Assembly: GCA_019359545.1 (NCBI GenBank)
Contig: JAHHHB010000063.1
Span: 1 to 40,953 of the forward strand
DNA from: Desmonostoc geniculatum HA4340-LM1
GTDB lineage: Bacteria > Cyanobacteriota > Cyanobacteriia > Cyanobacteriales > Nostocaceae
Direction of reading: 5' to 3'
DNA length: 40,953 nt
Shown: in pieces, positions 15,318 through 24,215 of the stretch
Position numbering within the stretch: the stretch's first letter is position 1
How the letters are laid out: each line of letters begins with the position of its first letter
Program-made: the position numbers and the translations under genes
The notes under the pieces: generated by a model
Databases searched by the model: none
The model's input: only the letters and a program-made list of their open reading frames with translations
What the model was told of the DNA's origin: nothing

Positions 15318-15947
15318 ATGGAACTACTGCGTTTGTACGATTTTTTACCTTCTGGCAATGGTTATAAGATACGTCTTTTATTGACACAACTAGGTATGCC
15401 TTTTGAGAGGGTAGAGGTTAACATCTTAAAAGGCGAGACTCGAACACCAGAATTTTTAAGTAAAAATCCCAATGGGAAGATTCCTGTTCTGGAAATCGAG
15501 CCAGGAAAATATTTGGCGGAGTCCAATGCTATATTGGTTTATCTGAGTGAAGGTACAGAATTTTTACCCTACGATCGCTTTTTGCGATCGCAGGTGCTGC
15601 AATGGCTATTTTTTGAACAGTATAGCCATGAACCTTTCATTGCCACATCGAGATTTTGGATTTCTATTTTAGGTAAACCTGAAGAATATAGTGAAGCGAT
15701 AAAGCAAAAACGTGAACCAGGTTATGCAGCACTTAACTTGATGGAAAAACACTTAACTTCTCACAGTTTTTTTGTAGGAGAGCGTTACACAATTGCTGAT
15801 ATTGCGTTGTTCGCTTATACTCATGTAGCTGATGAAGGCGGGTTTGATTTAACACAATTTGCTGCTATCCAAGCTTGGATAGAAAGAGTCAAAGCGCAGT
15901 CCAGGTATATTAGTATTAAGGATGTACACAAAGATATAGAATATTAA
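15318..15947 (+). CDS. glutathione S-transferase family protein
   Basis: This is a cytosolic GST-fold protein of 209 residues. The N-terminal thioredoxin-like domain (1-80) begins MELLRLYDFLPSGNGYKIRLLL and contains the cis-Pro segment GKIPVLEI and the glutathione-recognition motif ESNAILVYL. The all-helical C-terminal domain includes FFVGERYTIADIALFAYTH, with the N-capping box of GSTs. I use the ATG at 15318; the frame also allows an ATG at 15306 (MYFS), which adds four residues not typical of the family. The S-transferase substrate is unknown. It is a single gene, with 180 bp of AT-rich sequence upstream. Confidence 0.92.
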   Translation: MELLRLYDFLPSGNGYKIRLLLTQLGMPFERVEVNILKGETRTPEFLSKNPNGKIPVLEIEPGKYLAESNAILVYLSEGTEFLPYDRFLRSQVLQWLFFEQYSHEPFIATSRFWISILGKPEEYSEAIKQKREPGYAALNLMEKHLTSHSFFVGERYTIADIALFAYTHVADEGGFDLTQFAAIQAWIERVKAQSRYISIKDVHKDIEY

Positions 15948-16058
15948 AAATTATGTTTTGCAAGCCTGTGCCTCTCGATTCCTGGTCGCATTAAGTGATA
16001 CATAATATTACATGAAGTTTTCCCAGGCAGTAAACCAGTAAAGACAAAATAATCAGCA

Positions 16059-16286
16059 CTAGATAACCATATCAATTTCAATTAACTTTTGTCGGGAGGA
16101 CAAACCAGACTTAATTCTGATATCATATTTTGGCACACCAAATTTCTCTGCTAGAAGTTTAATTAACTCTTCATTAGCCTTACCATCAACTGGAGGCGAT
16201 TTTAAATAGACGGTCAGGCTACCATCAGGTTGTTCTTCGATTTTTTGTTGTTTTGAGTTAGGTTTAACCTTGACTTTTTTTTGCAT
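16059..16286 (-). CDS. DUF167 (YggU) family protein
   Basis: A 75-residue protein with the complete DUF167 pattern: VKPNSKQQKIEE, YLKSPPVDGKANEELIKLLAEKF, and IKSGLSSRQKLIEI. The family is small, cytosolic and of unknown function. The start ATG at 16286 lies inside the 3' end of the DUF2809 gene (23-nt overlap), so the pair is translationally coupled. No unusual features. Confidence 0.94.
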   Translation of the reverse strand: MQKKVKVKPNSKQQKIEEQPDGSLTVYLKSPPVDGKANEELIKLLAEKFGVPKYDIRIKSGLSSRQKLIEIDMVI

Positions 16287-16680
16287 AACCGATTTTTTGT
16301 AATTGTTGCAACCACAACCAATCTAAGATACAACCCAATAGGTAATGAGGAAAATCCCACCAAACAAAGGTAGTACCAAGTAACAATTTACCTATGAAGG
16401 TGGCGCGAATTTCGTCTAATATTGGCGGATGCCAAAGTTGCAAGAATTCTATTATACAGGTGATGGCAAAAACCCATATTGGAATTTGGATTACTGCTGC
16501 TCGACTTGTAAAAAAGCAAAATCCAAACAGACACCAAAATATTTCGTAAAGTATATCTCCTCCGTAGTCATTAAACCACTTATAGCCGGGGCCAGTGTAA
16601 TACTTAAAGAAAAAACCCATCGGTACGACGATGAGCATAAAGAGAATAATATATATTGTTTGGTTTGGGTTGCGGCGCAT
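16264..16680 (-). CDS. DUF2809 family membrane protein
   Basis: A 138-residue integral membrane protein with four predicted helices (about 7-26, 40-60, 64-84 and 105-127). The conserved features are YTGPGYKWFNDYGGDILYEI, IEFLQLWHPPILDEIR and LLGTTFVWWDFPHYLLGC, which fit DUF2809. The function of the family is unknown. It overlaps the DUF167 gene downstream by 23 nt. The ATG start at 16680 is the only reasonable choice. Confidence 0.88.
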   Translation of the reverse strand: MRRNPNQTIYIILFMLIVVPMGFFFKYYTGPGYKWFNDYGGDILYEIFWCLFGFCFFTSRAAVIQIPIWVFAITCIIEFLQLWHPPILDEIRATFIGKLLLGTTFVWWDFPHYLLGCILDWLWLQQLQKIGYAKKSQG

Positions 16681-16758
16681 TTTTTGAAAGCTTAGAGACC
16701 AAGCAAAATTTTAGCCTCTGTCCCCTCTCCGGAAACACGGTAATTGCGGATTATTTCA

Positions 16759-17310
16759 TTACGGATATCTTCGACTACCACCACCCACTACACCGATTTT
16801 GTGGCGATAGGAGAGTTCAGCACCGAACCACCCAGAAGCGCTAGTCAGTGTACCAACAATCAATGAGAGAACCAATCCCCAAGGTAGTATTCGGGATTCA
16901 GGGTCGCCCAAGCGTAGGAGAAAGTTGACGAGTGTTAAAACCAGGATAGAAACGTTAAGTATCAAATGCACCCAACCGGCGGTACGCTTGCGGACTCGTT
17001 CGATTTTCAAAAAGTCACTCAGACCGATCGCAGCTGCAATCAAACCTCCAGCTAATCCGAGTCCGATTAACCATATCGAAGCCCTAGCCCAGAAGAACTC
17101 ACGAGTTAACCAGTAGCCGAAATCGGTTCCCAAGGCTAAGGCTAAAAAGGCGATGGGAAAGATTACACTCAGGGGGTGGAGGGGATGTCCGGCGATCGCA
17201 ACTGTGCTGGGTACGCCACTATCACGATACTCACTATCGTTACTTTCAATAACTGGTGGGATATTTGGAAAAGGTGTTGAATTTGTTTGGGTTGTTTCTG
17301 TAGTTTCCAT
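16759..17310 (-). CDS. DUF2231 family membrane protein
   Basis: A 183-residue protein with a polar N-terminal tail (1-38) followed by the DUF2231 hallmark AIAGHPLHPLSVIFPIAFL and four membrane helices (about 45-65, 75-97, 107-130, 140-160). The His-Pro-Leu-His-Pro motif and the C-terminal GWFGAELSYRHKIGV are typical. The family is thought to bind heme or act in membrane redox or metal handling, but no function is proven. It is preceded 33 bp upstream by the DUF2993 gene on the same strand, so the two may form one transcript. Confidence 0.9.
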   Translation of the reverse strand: METTETTQTNSTPFPNIPPVIESNDSEYRDSGVPSTVAIAGHPLHPLSVIFPIAFLALALGTDFGYWLTREFFWARASIWLIGLGLAGGLIAAAIGLSDFLKIERVRKRTAGWVHLILNVSILVLTLVNFLLRLGDPESRILPWGLVLSLIVGTLTSASGWFGAELSYRHKIGVVGGGSRRYP

Positions 17311-17342
17311 TATTAGTATCCTGAGTTTATGAGTGTCTATTT

Positions 17343-18083
17343 TTAAGCAGAAGGAATTTGTTCTACATAAGCTTGGGCTTGCAGAGTGAGTTTCCCTACT
17401 TCTACTTTTAGTTGGTTAACTTGCAGATTCATTCCCTGCAAATCAAAATTACTCAAATTCAAAATCTCGCTGGTTTGATCTATCAAAGCTTTTGTCAAAT
17501 CTGACGATATTTCTTCACTTTCGCCATACTCAACATTTTCCAGCAAAACACTTTTTCCATTAGCGTTGATCCAAGGTACTGCGGAAAAAGCAACTTGCTG
17601 ATTTTCGCCTGTTTCTACTAATTTTACGCTGGCGTTTAGTGCTATTTTTCCATCACCAGGTAGCCGAAAATCTACATGTTGCGGTTCAATAGTCGTTTGT
17701 TGTCCGTTAACGTGTATTTTTTGATTTTGTAGTTGCGATCGCACATATTCAGAGTTGAAGGCGCGATTGATATCAGCTTCCGTTAAAACAACTTGTGTAC
17801 TAGCTTCAGTAGGTTTTGTGAGTTCAATTTTGCCAAAAGCCACACTCAGAGGATTGATAGCAACACTATTCATTTGCATTTTCAATTCCTCCATCCGGAG
17901 GTCTTTCTGCATAACTAAACCTTCACCTTCAATTGTGACTGAATCGACCTGCCCCTGAACCACTTTCAGTGGATCGGTTTTGATATTTACATCTAAATTT
18001 TCTACTTCATCTAACTGGCTAGATAATCCTATTTCTGCCGCTTTATTCAGCGCCTGTTCTCCTAACCCAGGATTCTCTGGCAT
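17343..18083 (-). CDS. DUF2993 (LmeA-like) phospholipid-binding family protein
   Basis: A 246-residue protein of the DUF2993 family, whose best-studied member is the mycobacterial phospholipid-binding protein LmeA. It has the N-terminal GLGEQALNKAAEIGLSSQL, the repeating beta pattern LDVNIKTDPLKVVQGQVDSV, TEADINRAFNSEYVRSQL, and a C-terminal beta segment (QLKVEVGKLTLQAQAYV). I choose the ATG at 18083 (MPENPGLGEQ) over 18113, which adds ten non-typical residues. No cleavable signal peptide is obvious. It is probably co-transcribed with the DUF2231 gene (33 bp downstream). Confidence 0.85.
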   Translation of the reverse strand: MPENPGLGEQALNKAAEIGLSSQLDEVENLDVNIKTDPLKVVQGQVDSVTIEGEGLVMQKDLRMEELKMQMNSVAINPLSVAFGKIELTKPTEASTQVVLTEADINRAFNSEYVRSQLQNQKIHVNGQQTTIEPQHVDFRLPGDGKIALNASVKLVETGENQQVAFSAVPWINANGKSVLLENVEYGESEEISSDLTKALIDQTSEILNLSNFDLQGMNLQVNQLKVEVGKLTLQAQAYVEQIPSA

Positions 18084-18287
18084 TATTAAAATAACTCCTA
18101 CTTGAAATATCATATCCTTGAGTCAATTTAATAAATTTGCATCAAAAATTTATCTATCTGGCGATGTACTAAAGTTGTCAATATTGTCTATCTAAAAGTA
18201 TATTGATACAATTTTTAATATTTTTTGTGTTTATACGTTTTGAATTCACATTACGGTACTATAATAAATGTCAAAAAACCTTGACAT

Positions 18288-19184
18288 TTGATTCTTGCAG
18301 TTAGGAAATCAGCAGTGTTACCAAATAACCGTCCTCCCACAAACCAAACTCAACGCTGGAAATTTTTGCAACTTTTTGGACTGGTAAGGCGTAATCCTCT
18401 TTTCATTTCACGGTGGGTTTTACGCTGGGTAGTGGTGGGGACTGTTTGTGGTCTATTTGCAAGTTTGTACTGGAATATTCTGGAACTGATGACTCACCAA
18501 CTAGCAAGATTTGAGGGTGTGAGTCTGCTAATAGTTATGCCAATAGCTGGATTAATTGTTGGCTTGGTAATTGATTTTTTAGGCAATCCTGGGGAAATTG
18601 CTGTAATTGTCGATAATATCCATTTTCGTGGCGGACGTTTGGATGCACGAAAAAATCCGGCGATGATTCTCGCTTCTTTGGTGAGTATCGCTGCTGGGGG
18701 TAGTGCAGGGCCAGAAGCACCATTAGTACAGGTTACAGGTTCCTTTGGTACATGGGTGGGCGATCGCCTCCGTCTTGAGGGCGAAGACTTGAGATCCACG
18801 AGTTTAGCAGCAATGGCGGCTGGCTTTACCGCCTTGTTTGGCGCACCATTAGGTGGGGCGATGTTTGCCCTAGAAATTCTTCACCATCAGCATATTGTCG
18901 AATACTACGAAGCTTTAATGCCAGCGATCGTTTCTAGTTGCGCTAGTTATTTAGTATTTGCCTTCATCACCCATTTGGGAATTGCTCCCACCTGGCATTT
19001 TCCCCAATACAGTTTAGAGAACATCGATGATTTTGCTGTGGCTATCCTGTTTGGAATCATCGGCGCTGTTGCAGGTTGGATTTTTATGGTCATTTTTCGC
19101 GGCTGTGACAGGCTGTTAGCGATGGTTCCTGGTTTGAAAATGTTTTTTGCTGCTCTGCGATCGCCTAATACTCAGGACAAGTGA
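18288..19184 (+). CDS. ClC-family chloride channel/transporter, C-terminally shortened
   Basis: A 298-residue membrane protein of the ClC family. It keeps the selectivity and gating signature AAGGSAGPEAPLVQVTG, in which the Glu aligns with the gating Glu148 of E. coli ClC, and GFTALFGAPLGGAMFALEIL. Several membrane helices follow (about 38-60, 76-97, 150-190, 200-230, 245-270). Normal ClC proteins need about 430 residues and 18 helices, including the later GxFxP and Tyr motifs, which are missing; the protein ends LRSPNTQDK. It is therefore probably truncated and perhaps non-functional as a transporter. The only start in this frame region is TTG (18288) or GTG further in, so the N-terminus is uncertain. 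Confidence 0.8.
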   Translation: MILAVRKSAVLPNNRPPTNQTQRWKFLQLFGLVRRNPLFISRWVLRWVVVGTVCGLFASLYWNILELMTHQLARFEGVSLLIVMPIAGLIVGLVIDFLGNPGEIAVIVDNIHFRGGRLDARKNPAMILASLVSIAAGGSAGPEAPLVQVTGSFGTWVGDRLRLEGEDLRSTSLAAMAAGFTALFGAPLGGAMFALEILHHQHIVEYYEALMPAIVSSCASYLVFAFITHLGIAPTWHFPQYSLENIDDFAVAILFGIIGAVAGWIFMVIFRGCDRLLAMVPGLKMFFAALRSPNTQDK

Positions 19185-19240
19185 TAATGCTTGTCAAGAC
19201 CTGATATTGAGTTCATTCAGTTAGCGTTGCTCACCGCGTC

Positions 19241-19311
19241 ACCCCACCCCGGTTTTGTCTAAAGCCAAAACCGCCCCTCCCCTTACTAAGGGGAGGGGTT
19301 GGGGGTGGGGT
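19241..19311. repeat. palindromic GC-rich repeat (three-stem fold)
   Basis: The outer arms ACCCCACCCC/GGGGTGGGGT (10 bp, perfect) enclose two further perfect hairpins: GGTTTT/AAAACC and CCCCTCCCCTTA/TAAGGGGAGGGG with a 1-nt loop. This cloverleaf-like interspersed element lies between the convergent ClC and prs genes and could also terminate transcripts. A short TACTTCA tandem repeat follows at 19450-19470. Confidence 0.8.
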
Positions 19312-19501
19312 AAAACGTTTGTGGGATAACTGTTTGAGCTTAAGTTGGCACCAATGACAGCTGTGCGCCCCTACTACGGAATATTTTTTTCTTTGGAAGT
19401 CCCTTATCAGAAAAATGAAGCCTGAAGAATGAAGGCTAAAAAATTTTATACTTCATACTTCATACTTCATGCCTATCACGAGAATGACAGTGTTTTATTG
19501 G

Positions 19502-20518
19502 CTAGCGGAACATGCTGCTGACTGAGGTATCTTCATGAATTCGCCAGATAGTTTCTCCTAAGAGATTAGCTACTGACAGCACCACTAGTTGTGGAAAGCG
19601 ATTACTTTCTGGTATGGGAATTGTATTTGTGACAATGACTTCCTCAAACAAGCCACTGGATAACCGCTCCATAGCAGGTGGGGAGAACACTGCATGAGTT
19701 GCACAGGCGTATACCTGACTAGCTCCTTCTTCACGCAGTAGTCGCGCTCCTTCAGCGATCGTACCACCGGTATCGATCATGTCATCCACCAAGACTGCGG
19801 TTTTGCCTTTAACATCGCCGATGACATTTAACACTTCTGCAACATTGTGTGCCTGACGACGTTTGTCAATAATTGCCAGTGGAGCATCATTTAGTTTTTT
19901 GGCAAATGCTCTAGCTCGTGCAACACCGCCAACATCTGGGGAAACAACCACAAGGTCGGACAGTTTTTTGCTTGCGAGATAATCTAATAATACTGGCGAA
20001 CCGTAAACATGGTCAAAGGGTATGTCGAAATAGCCCTGAATCTGAGCCGAGTGCAAATCCATTGCTAGAACGCGGTTGGCACCGGCTTCGGTGATCAAGT
20101 TAGCAACCAGCTTGGCGGTTATTGATTCTCGTCCTGCGGTTTTGCGATCGGCTCGGGCGTAGCCATAGTAGGGAATTACAGCGGTTACCTGTCGTGCAGA
20201 AGCTCGACGACAAGCGTCAACCATAATCAATAATTCCATCAAGTGATCGTTAACGGGTTGACAACATGGCTGGATTAAATAGACATCACAACCCCGAATC
20301 GATTCTTGGATTTGAACGTAAAGTTCTCCATCCGCAAATCTTTTGCGGATCATTGGCCCCAAGTCCATGCCCAGGTAACGAGAAACTTCTTGAGACAGTT
20401 GTAGATTGGCAGAGCCAGAAAACAGCCGCAGGCGATGATTATCAGTCAGCCCTGTTCCAGGTGCTTCCACTTTGAAAGTTGCAGAACTGAGCACAGCAGA
20501 TCCTCGATGTGCATTCAT
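19502..20518 (-). CDS. prs: ribose-phosphate pyrophosphokinase
   Basis: The enzyme makes PRPP from ribose 5-phosphate and ATP, feeding purine, pyrimidine, His and Trp synthesis. The 338-residue protein contains LFSGSANLQLSQEVSRYLG, the ATP-site region RFADGELYVQIQESIRG, the flexible-loop segment YYGYARADRKTAGRE, the PRPP synthase signature DLHSAQIQGYFDIPFDH and the ribose-5-phosphate loop VLVDDMIDTGGTI. All catalytic motifs look intact. An N-terminal extension of about 25 residues precedes the usual start of homology, common in cyanobacteria. The gene is monocistronic; its promoter lies in the large spacer at 20519-21312. Confidence 0.97.
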   Translation of the reverse strand: MNAHRGSAVLSSATFKVEAPGTGLTDNHRLRLFSGSANLQLSQEVSRYLGMDLGPMIRKRFADGELYVQIQESIRGCDVYLIQPCCQPVNDHLMELLIMVDACRRASARQVTAVIPYYGYARADRKTAGRESITAKLVANLITEAGANRVLAMDLHSAQIQGYFDIPFDHVYGSPVLLDYLASKKLSDLVVVSPDVGGVARARAFAKKLNDAPLAIIDKRRQAHNVAEVLNVIGDVKGKTAVLVDDMIDTGGTIAEGARLLREEGASQVYACATHAVFSPPAMERLSSGLFEEVIVTNTIPIPESNRFPQLVVLSVANLLGETIWRIHEDTSVSSMFR

Positions 20519-21312
20519 AACAATATTATCATTGGAGATTTTATAGATTTAACCAAGAAATAGCCTAAAAAAACATCTGTGAGTTTTATTGAAGCTTCCA
20601 TACAAAATTTAAACATTTTTCCATAAAATTATCATTTGGTAATTGTCTAATCTTAATTGGCGAACAAACTGCTGATACCTTAACTGACATTAAGTCAAGT
20701 CAGACAACTAGATATACTAGTTGAATTTTTTTGGCGTTGAGGTAAATAACCCTAATCTCTCAAACATTGCTGTGATAGATAGATCGTTCTAACTACCTCA
20801 TTTATAACTGAGAGCAAAGCATTTACAACTTAAGTGATATTGAAATTTGTTCAAACACAGAAGCAGGCTTGTGACTAAGTGTTCAGGGGGTATCTTATTA
20901 TATTCTATGATACTTCACCCTGGTTTTGCGGTGCAAAAGTGTCCCTCTCCTTTTTAAGGCTACGGTGTACACACAAGTTATAGTAAACTACCTAAAGAAG
21001 GAGTTATGGGGGCAAACGAGGTGGGAAATCCAATAAAAATTTATTTTTAGACTTAACACAGCTACATATATATAGATTTTTTTAATCACATGGTTTTCAT
21101 ATTTCTTATCAGTATCTAAGTTTAGCGACTGTTAAACTTTTAAAGCGCAAACAGATCGTAAAACGGCTGCAAAGCGCAATATAAGGGCATGGGAAATTAG
21201 ATACTAAGTAAAAATAATGGATGTAAAAATAACAAATATTTTTTAATTCATTATTTTCAATGATTGTAGATACTCTAGTTTTGATGCTCCCGAACCACAG
21301 AGGAGGATCGTC
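20519..21312. other. long divergent intergenic region (prs / phytochrome)
   Basis: Nearly 800 bp without a credible gene. It must contain the promoters for prs (minus) and the phytochrome operon (plus). A 14-codon frame after an AAGGAG at about 21000 is too short to support. AT content is high towards the phytochrome gene. No recognised operator was found. Confidence 0.6.
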
Positions 21313-23619
21313 ATGGAAATGAACATACAATTGCCAGGTATTAACTTAATTAGCTTGAAAGAAGCACCGATTCATACTTCTAGTCAAATTCAGCCTCATG
21401 GTGTTCTGTTGGTGTTGGAGGAGCCTGAGCTAAAAATATTACAAGTTAGCACTAATACGTTAAATATTTTCGGAATTGCTCCCGAAAATATGTTGCAAAA
21501 GAAATTAGAAGATTTACTCGATTCGTTCCAAATAGAAAGAATTAAAAAAGGACTATCTGAGGAGAATCTGGATTTTATCAATCCGACGAAAGTTTGGGTA
21601 AGAAAAAAAGGTGATGACTACATAGTATTTGATGCAGTTTTTCACCGCAATCTAGAAGGATTTCTCATTCTAGAATTAGAACCTGCCATTACTCAGGAAA
21701 ATATCCCATTTTTAAGCTTTTATCATCTAGCTAGAGCCTCCATTAACCAACTCGAAAAAACAGCAACTCTCCATGATTTTTGTCAAATTATCGTTAAAGA
21801 AGTCCGGAAACTAACGGAATTCGACAGGGTAATGTTATATAAATTTGATGATGATGGTCATGGTTGTGTTGTTGCTGAAGAAAAACTAGAAAGCTTAGAA
21901 CCATATTTAGGACTACATTACCCAGAGTCAGATATTCCCAAACCAGCAAGAAAGTTATTTGCTTCCAATTCCATCAGAATAATCCCGGATGCTTCTTCTC
22001 AAGCAGTAAAGCTTTTTCCGGTAAATAATCCGATTAGCGATCGCCCGATTAATTTAACCAACTCTATTCTCAGAAGTGCTGCTTCATGTCATATGGAGTA
22101 TTTGCATAATATGGGTGTGGGTGCTTCGCTTACTATTTCGTTAATTAAAGACCAAAAACTCTGGGGACTAATTGCTTGTCATCATCAGTCACCGAAATAT
22201 GTTTCTTACGAATTGCGTAAGGCTTGCGAATTTTTAGGGCGAGTAATATTCACAGAAATATCAGCCAGAGAAGAAACAGAAGACTACTACCATCGGATAA
22301 ATTTAACACATATTCAATCACTGTTGATTGAATATATGTCCCAAGAAGAAAACTTTATTGATGGTTTAGTTAAAAACCCCCAAAGTCTTCTAGATTTAGC
22401 CAGCGCTCAAGGTGCAGCCGTGTGTTTTGGCGGCAATTGCACGATGGTTGGTGAAACTCCCAAAGAAGAAGAACTGAATTTTTTAGTTCAATGGCTGAAA
22501 AATAACGTTGAGCAAGAAGTATTTTATACGGATTCTTTGCCACACATTTATCCAGATGCCGAAAGTTTTAAAAATGTCGCCAGTGGTTTGTTAGCTATTC
22601 CCATCGCCAAGCGCAATTATGTTTTGTGGTTCCGACCGGAAGTAATTCAAACTGTCAATTGGGGTGGCGATCCGAATAAAGCATACGAACTTAACCAATC
22701 AGATGGAAATGTGCGTCTGTGTCCGCGCAAATCATTTGAACTGTGGAAAGAAACCGTTCGCTTAACTTGTTTACCTTGGAGAGAAGTAGAAATTAAAGCA
22801 GCACTAGAATTGCGGAAAGCAATTGTGAATATTGTGCTGCGTCAAGCCGATGAACTCGCTCAGTTAGCGCAAGATTTAGAACGTTCCAATGCCGAATTGA
22901 AAAAGTTTGCCTATGTAGCCTCCCATGACTTGCAAGAACCACTCAATCAAGTGGTGAATTACGTGCAATTGTTAGAGATGCGGTATTACGAAGAACTCGA
23001 CGAAGATGCCCAGGAATTTATCAGCTATGCTGTACAGGGAGTCAGCCTGATGCAGACATTGATTGATGATGTGCTGGCATACTCGAAAGTAGATATGCAA
23101 GCGATCGCATTTCAAATGAATGAGGTCGAAAAAGCCTTAGATCGGGCTTTGGGCAATTTGCGCCAACGCATTCAAGAAACTGGCGCTACCATTACCCACG
23201 ACCCCTTACCAATAGTCATGGCTGACAGCACCCAACTGATGCAGTTATTCCAGAACCTCATCGGTAACGCCATTAAATTCCACAGTGACCAGCCGCCACA
23301 AATCCATGTGGGAGCAGAAAGAATAGAGGATGCATGGCTATTTTCAGTGCGAGATAACGGAATTGGCATTGACCCCAAATTTAGCGATCGCATTTTCATC
23401 ATCTTTCAGCGGCTACATACACGAGATGAATATACTGGTACAGGTATGGGTTTAGCCATATGTAAGAAGATTGTCGAATGCCATCGGGGACGGGTCTGGG
23501 TAGAGTCAGAACTGGGTGAAGGCGCAACCTTCTACTTTACGATTCCAGTCGGAGGACGCGAACTTGAGCGTAGAAACGGAAGAAAAACACAAAACCATCT
23601 TTTTAGTCGAGGACAATAA
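21313..23619 (+). CDS. aphA: Cph1/AphA-type phytochrome histidine kinase
   Basis: A red/far-red photoreceptor kinase of 768 residues: PAS (about 20-125), GAF (145-315), PHY (325-515), HisKA (530-600) and HATPase. The numbering matches Cph1 exactly at key sites. These are C259 and H260 (RSAASCHMEYLHNMG), the thioether Cys for a bilin such as phycocyanobilin; D207 in PESDIP; H290 in LIACHH; and the PHY tongue PRKSF at 471-475. The autophosphorylation His is H538 (VASHDLQEP), followed by NLIGNAIKF, DNGIGID and GTGMGLAI. AGGAGG lies 6 nt before ATG. The cognate RcpA gene overlaps its 3' end. Because the Cys is present this is the AphA type, not the AphB type that lacks it. Confidence 0.96.
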   Translation: MEMNIQLPGINLISLKEAPIHTSSQIQPHGVLLVLEEPELKILQVSTNTLNIFGIAPENMLQKKLEDLLDSFQIERIKKGLSEENLDFINPTKVWVRKKGDDYIVFDAVFHRNLEGFLILELEPAITQENIPFLSFYHLARASINQLEKTATLHDFCQIIVKEVRKLTEFDRVMLYKFDDDGHGCVVAEEKLESLEPYLGLHYPESDIPKPARKLFASNSIRIIPDASSQAVKLFPVNNPISDRPINLTNSILRSAASCHMEYLHNMGVGASLTISLIKDQKLWGLIACHHQSPKYVSYELRKACEFLGRVIFTEISAREETEDYYHRINLTHIQSLLIEYMSQEENFIDGLVKNPQSLLDLASAQGAAVCFGGNCTMVGETPKEEELNFLVQWLKNNVEQEVFYTDSLPHIYPDAESFKNVASGLLAIPIAKRNYVLWFRPEVIQTVNWGGDPNKAYELNQSDGNVRLCPRKSFELWKETVRLTCLPWREVEIKAALELRKAIVNIVLRQADELAQLAQDLERSNAELKKFAYVASHDLQEPLNQVVNYVQLLEMRYYEELDEDAQEFISYAVQGVSLMQTLIDDVLAYSKVDMQAIAFQMNEVEKALDRALGNLRQRIQETGATITHDPLPIVMADSTQLMQLFQNLIGNAIKFHSDQPPQIHVGAERIEDAWLFSVRDNGIGIDPKFSDRIFIIFQRLHTRDEYTGTGMGLAICKKIVECHRGRVWVESELGEGATFYFTIPVGGRELERRNGRKTQNHLFSRGQ

Positions 23620-24010
23620 AGCCGATATCCGCTTAATTCAAGAAGCATTGAAAAATAGTTCGGTGCCACACGAGGTAGTGATTGTCAGGGATGGCATAGA
23701 TGCTATGGCTTATTTACGCCAAGAAGGTGAATATGCCGATGCACCGCGCCCTGACCTCATCCTCCTGGATTTGAATTTGCCCAAAAAAGATGGTCGAGAA
23801 GTGCTGGCGGAAATTAAAACCGACCCAGTACTAAAACGTATTCCAGTTGTTGTGTTAACAACCTCAAAAAATGAAGATGATATTTTTCACAGCTACGATT
23901 TGCATGTAAATTGCTACATCACAAAATCCCGCAACCTCAACCAATTATTTCAAATTGTCAAGAGTATTGAAGATTTTTGGCTTTGTACTGTGACGTTACC
24001 ATCTGATTGA
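23564..24010 (+). CDS. rcpA: phytochrome response regulator RcpA
   Basis: A single receiver domain of the Rcp1 type, 148 residues from the chosen start. It has FLVEDNKADIRLIQEAL, phosphoacceptor D69 in LILLDLNLPKKDG, Thr in VVLTTS, and Lys in CYITKS. The C-terminal helix (SIEDFWLCTVTLP) is the Rcp-type dimerisation segment. No ATG exists near the domain start. I choose TTG at 23564 because a strong GGAGG (23551-23555) stands 8 nt upstream and the protein then starts at SVETEEKHK; a GTG at 23516 would add 16 unlikely residues. It overlaps the phytochrome gene by 56 nt, implying coupled translation and phosphotransfer from that kinase. Confidence 0.93.
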   Translation: MSVETEEKHKTIFLVEDNKADIRLIQEALKNSSVPHEVVIVRDGIDAMAYLRQEGEYADAPRPDLILLDLNLPKKDGREVLAEIKTDPVLKRIPVVVLTTSKNEDDIFHSYDLHVNCYITKSRNLNQLFQIVKSIEDFWLCTVTLPSD

Positions 24011-24012
24011 GG

Positions 24013-24175
24013 ACATTGGGCATTGGGTATGGGGCATTGGGCATTGGGTATGGGGCATGGGGCATTGGGCATTGGGCATCGGGAAGAGGACAAGGGGACA
24101 AGGAGAATAATTCTTAACTCCTAACTCCTAACTCCTAACTCCCCACTCCCCACTCCCCACTCCCCACTCAGCACT
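24013..24175. repeat. composite heptamer repeat array within the phytochrome operon
   Basis: GGGCATT and GGGTATG units (24015-24080) are followed by a 34-bp element identical to 12200-12233, then TAACTCC units and four CCCCACT units. The array separates rcpA from the downstream kinase gene. Confidence 0.92.
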
Positions 24176-24215
24176 CACAAGATAGAGGAGCAATAGGGGG
24201 TGAAACCCGAAGATT

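Noticed and set aside
20990..21050. Small peptide gene after AAGGAG
   Set aside because: The frame has only 14 codons and the spacing to the ATG is 2 nt.
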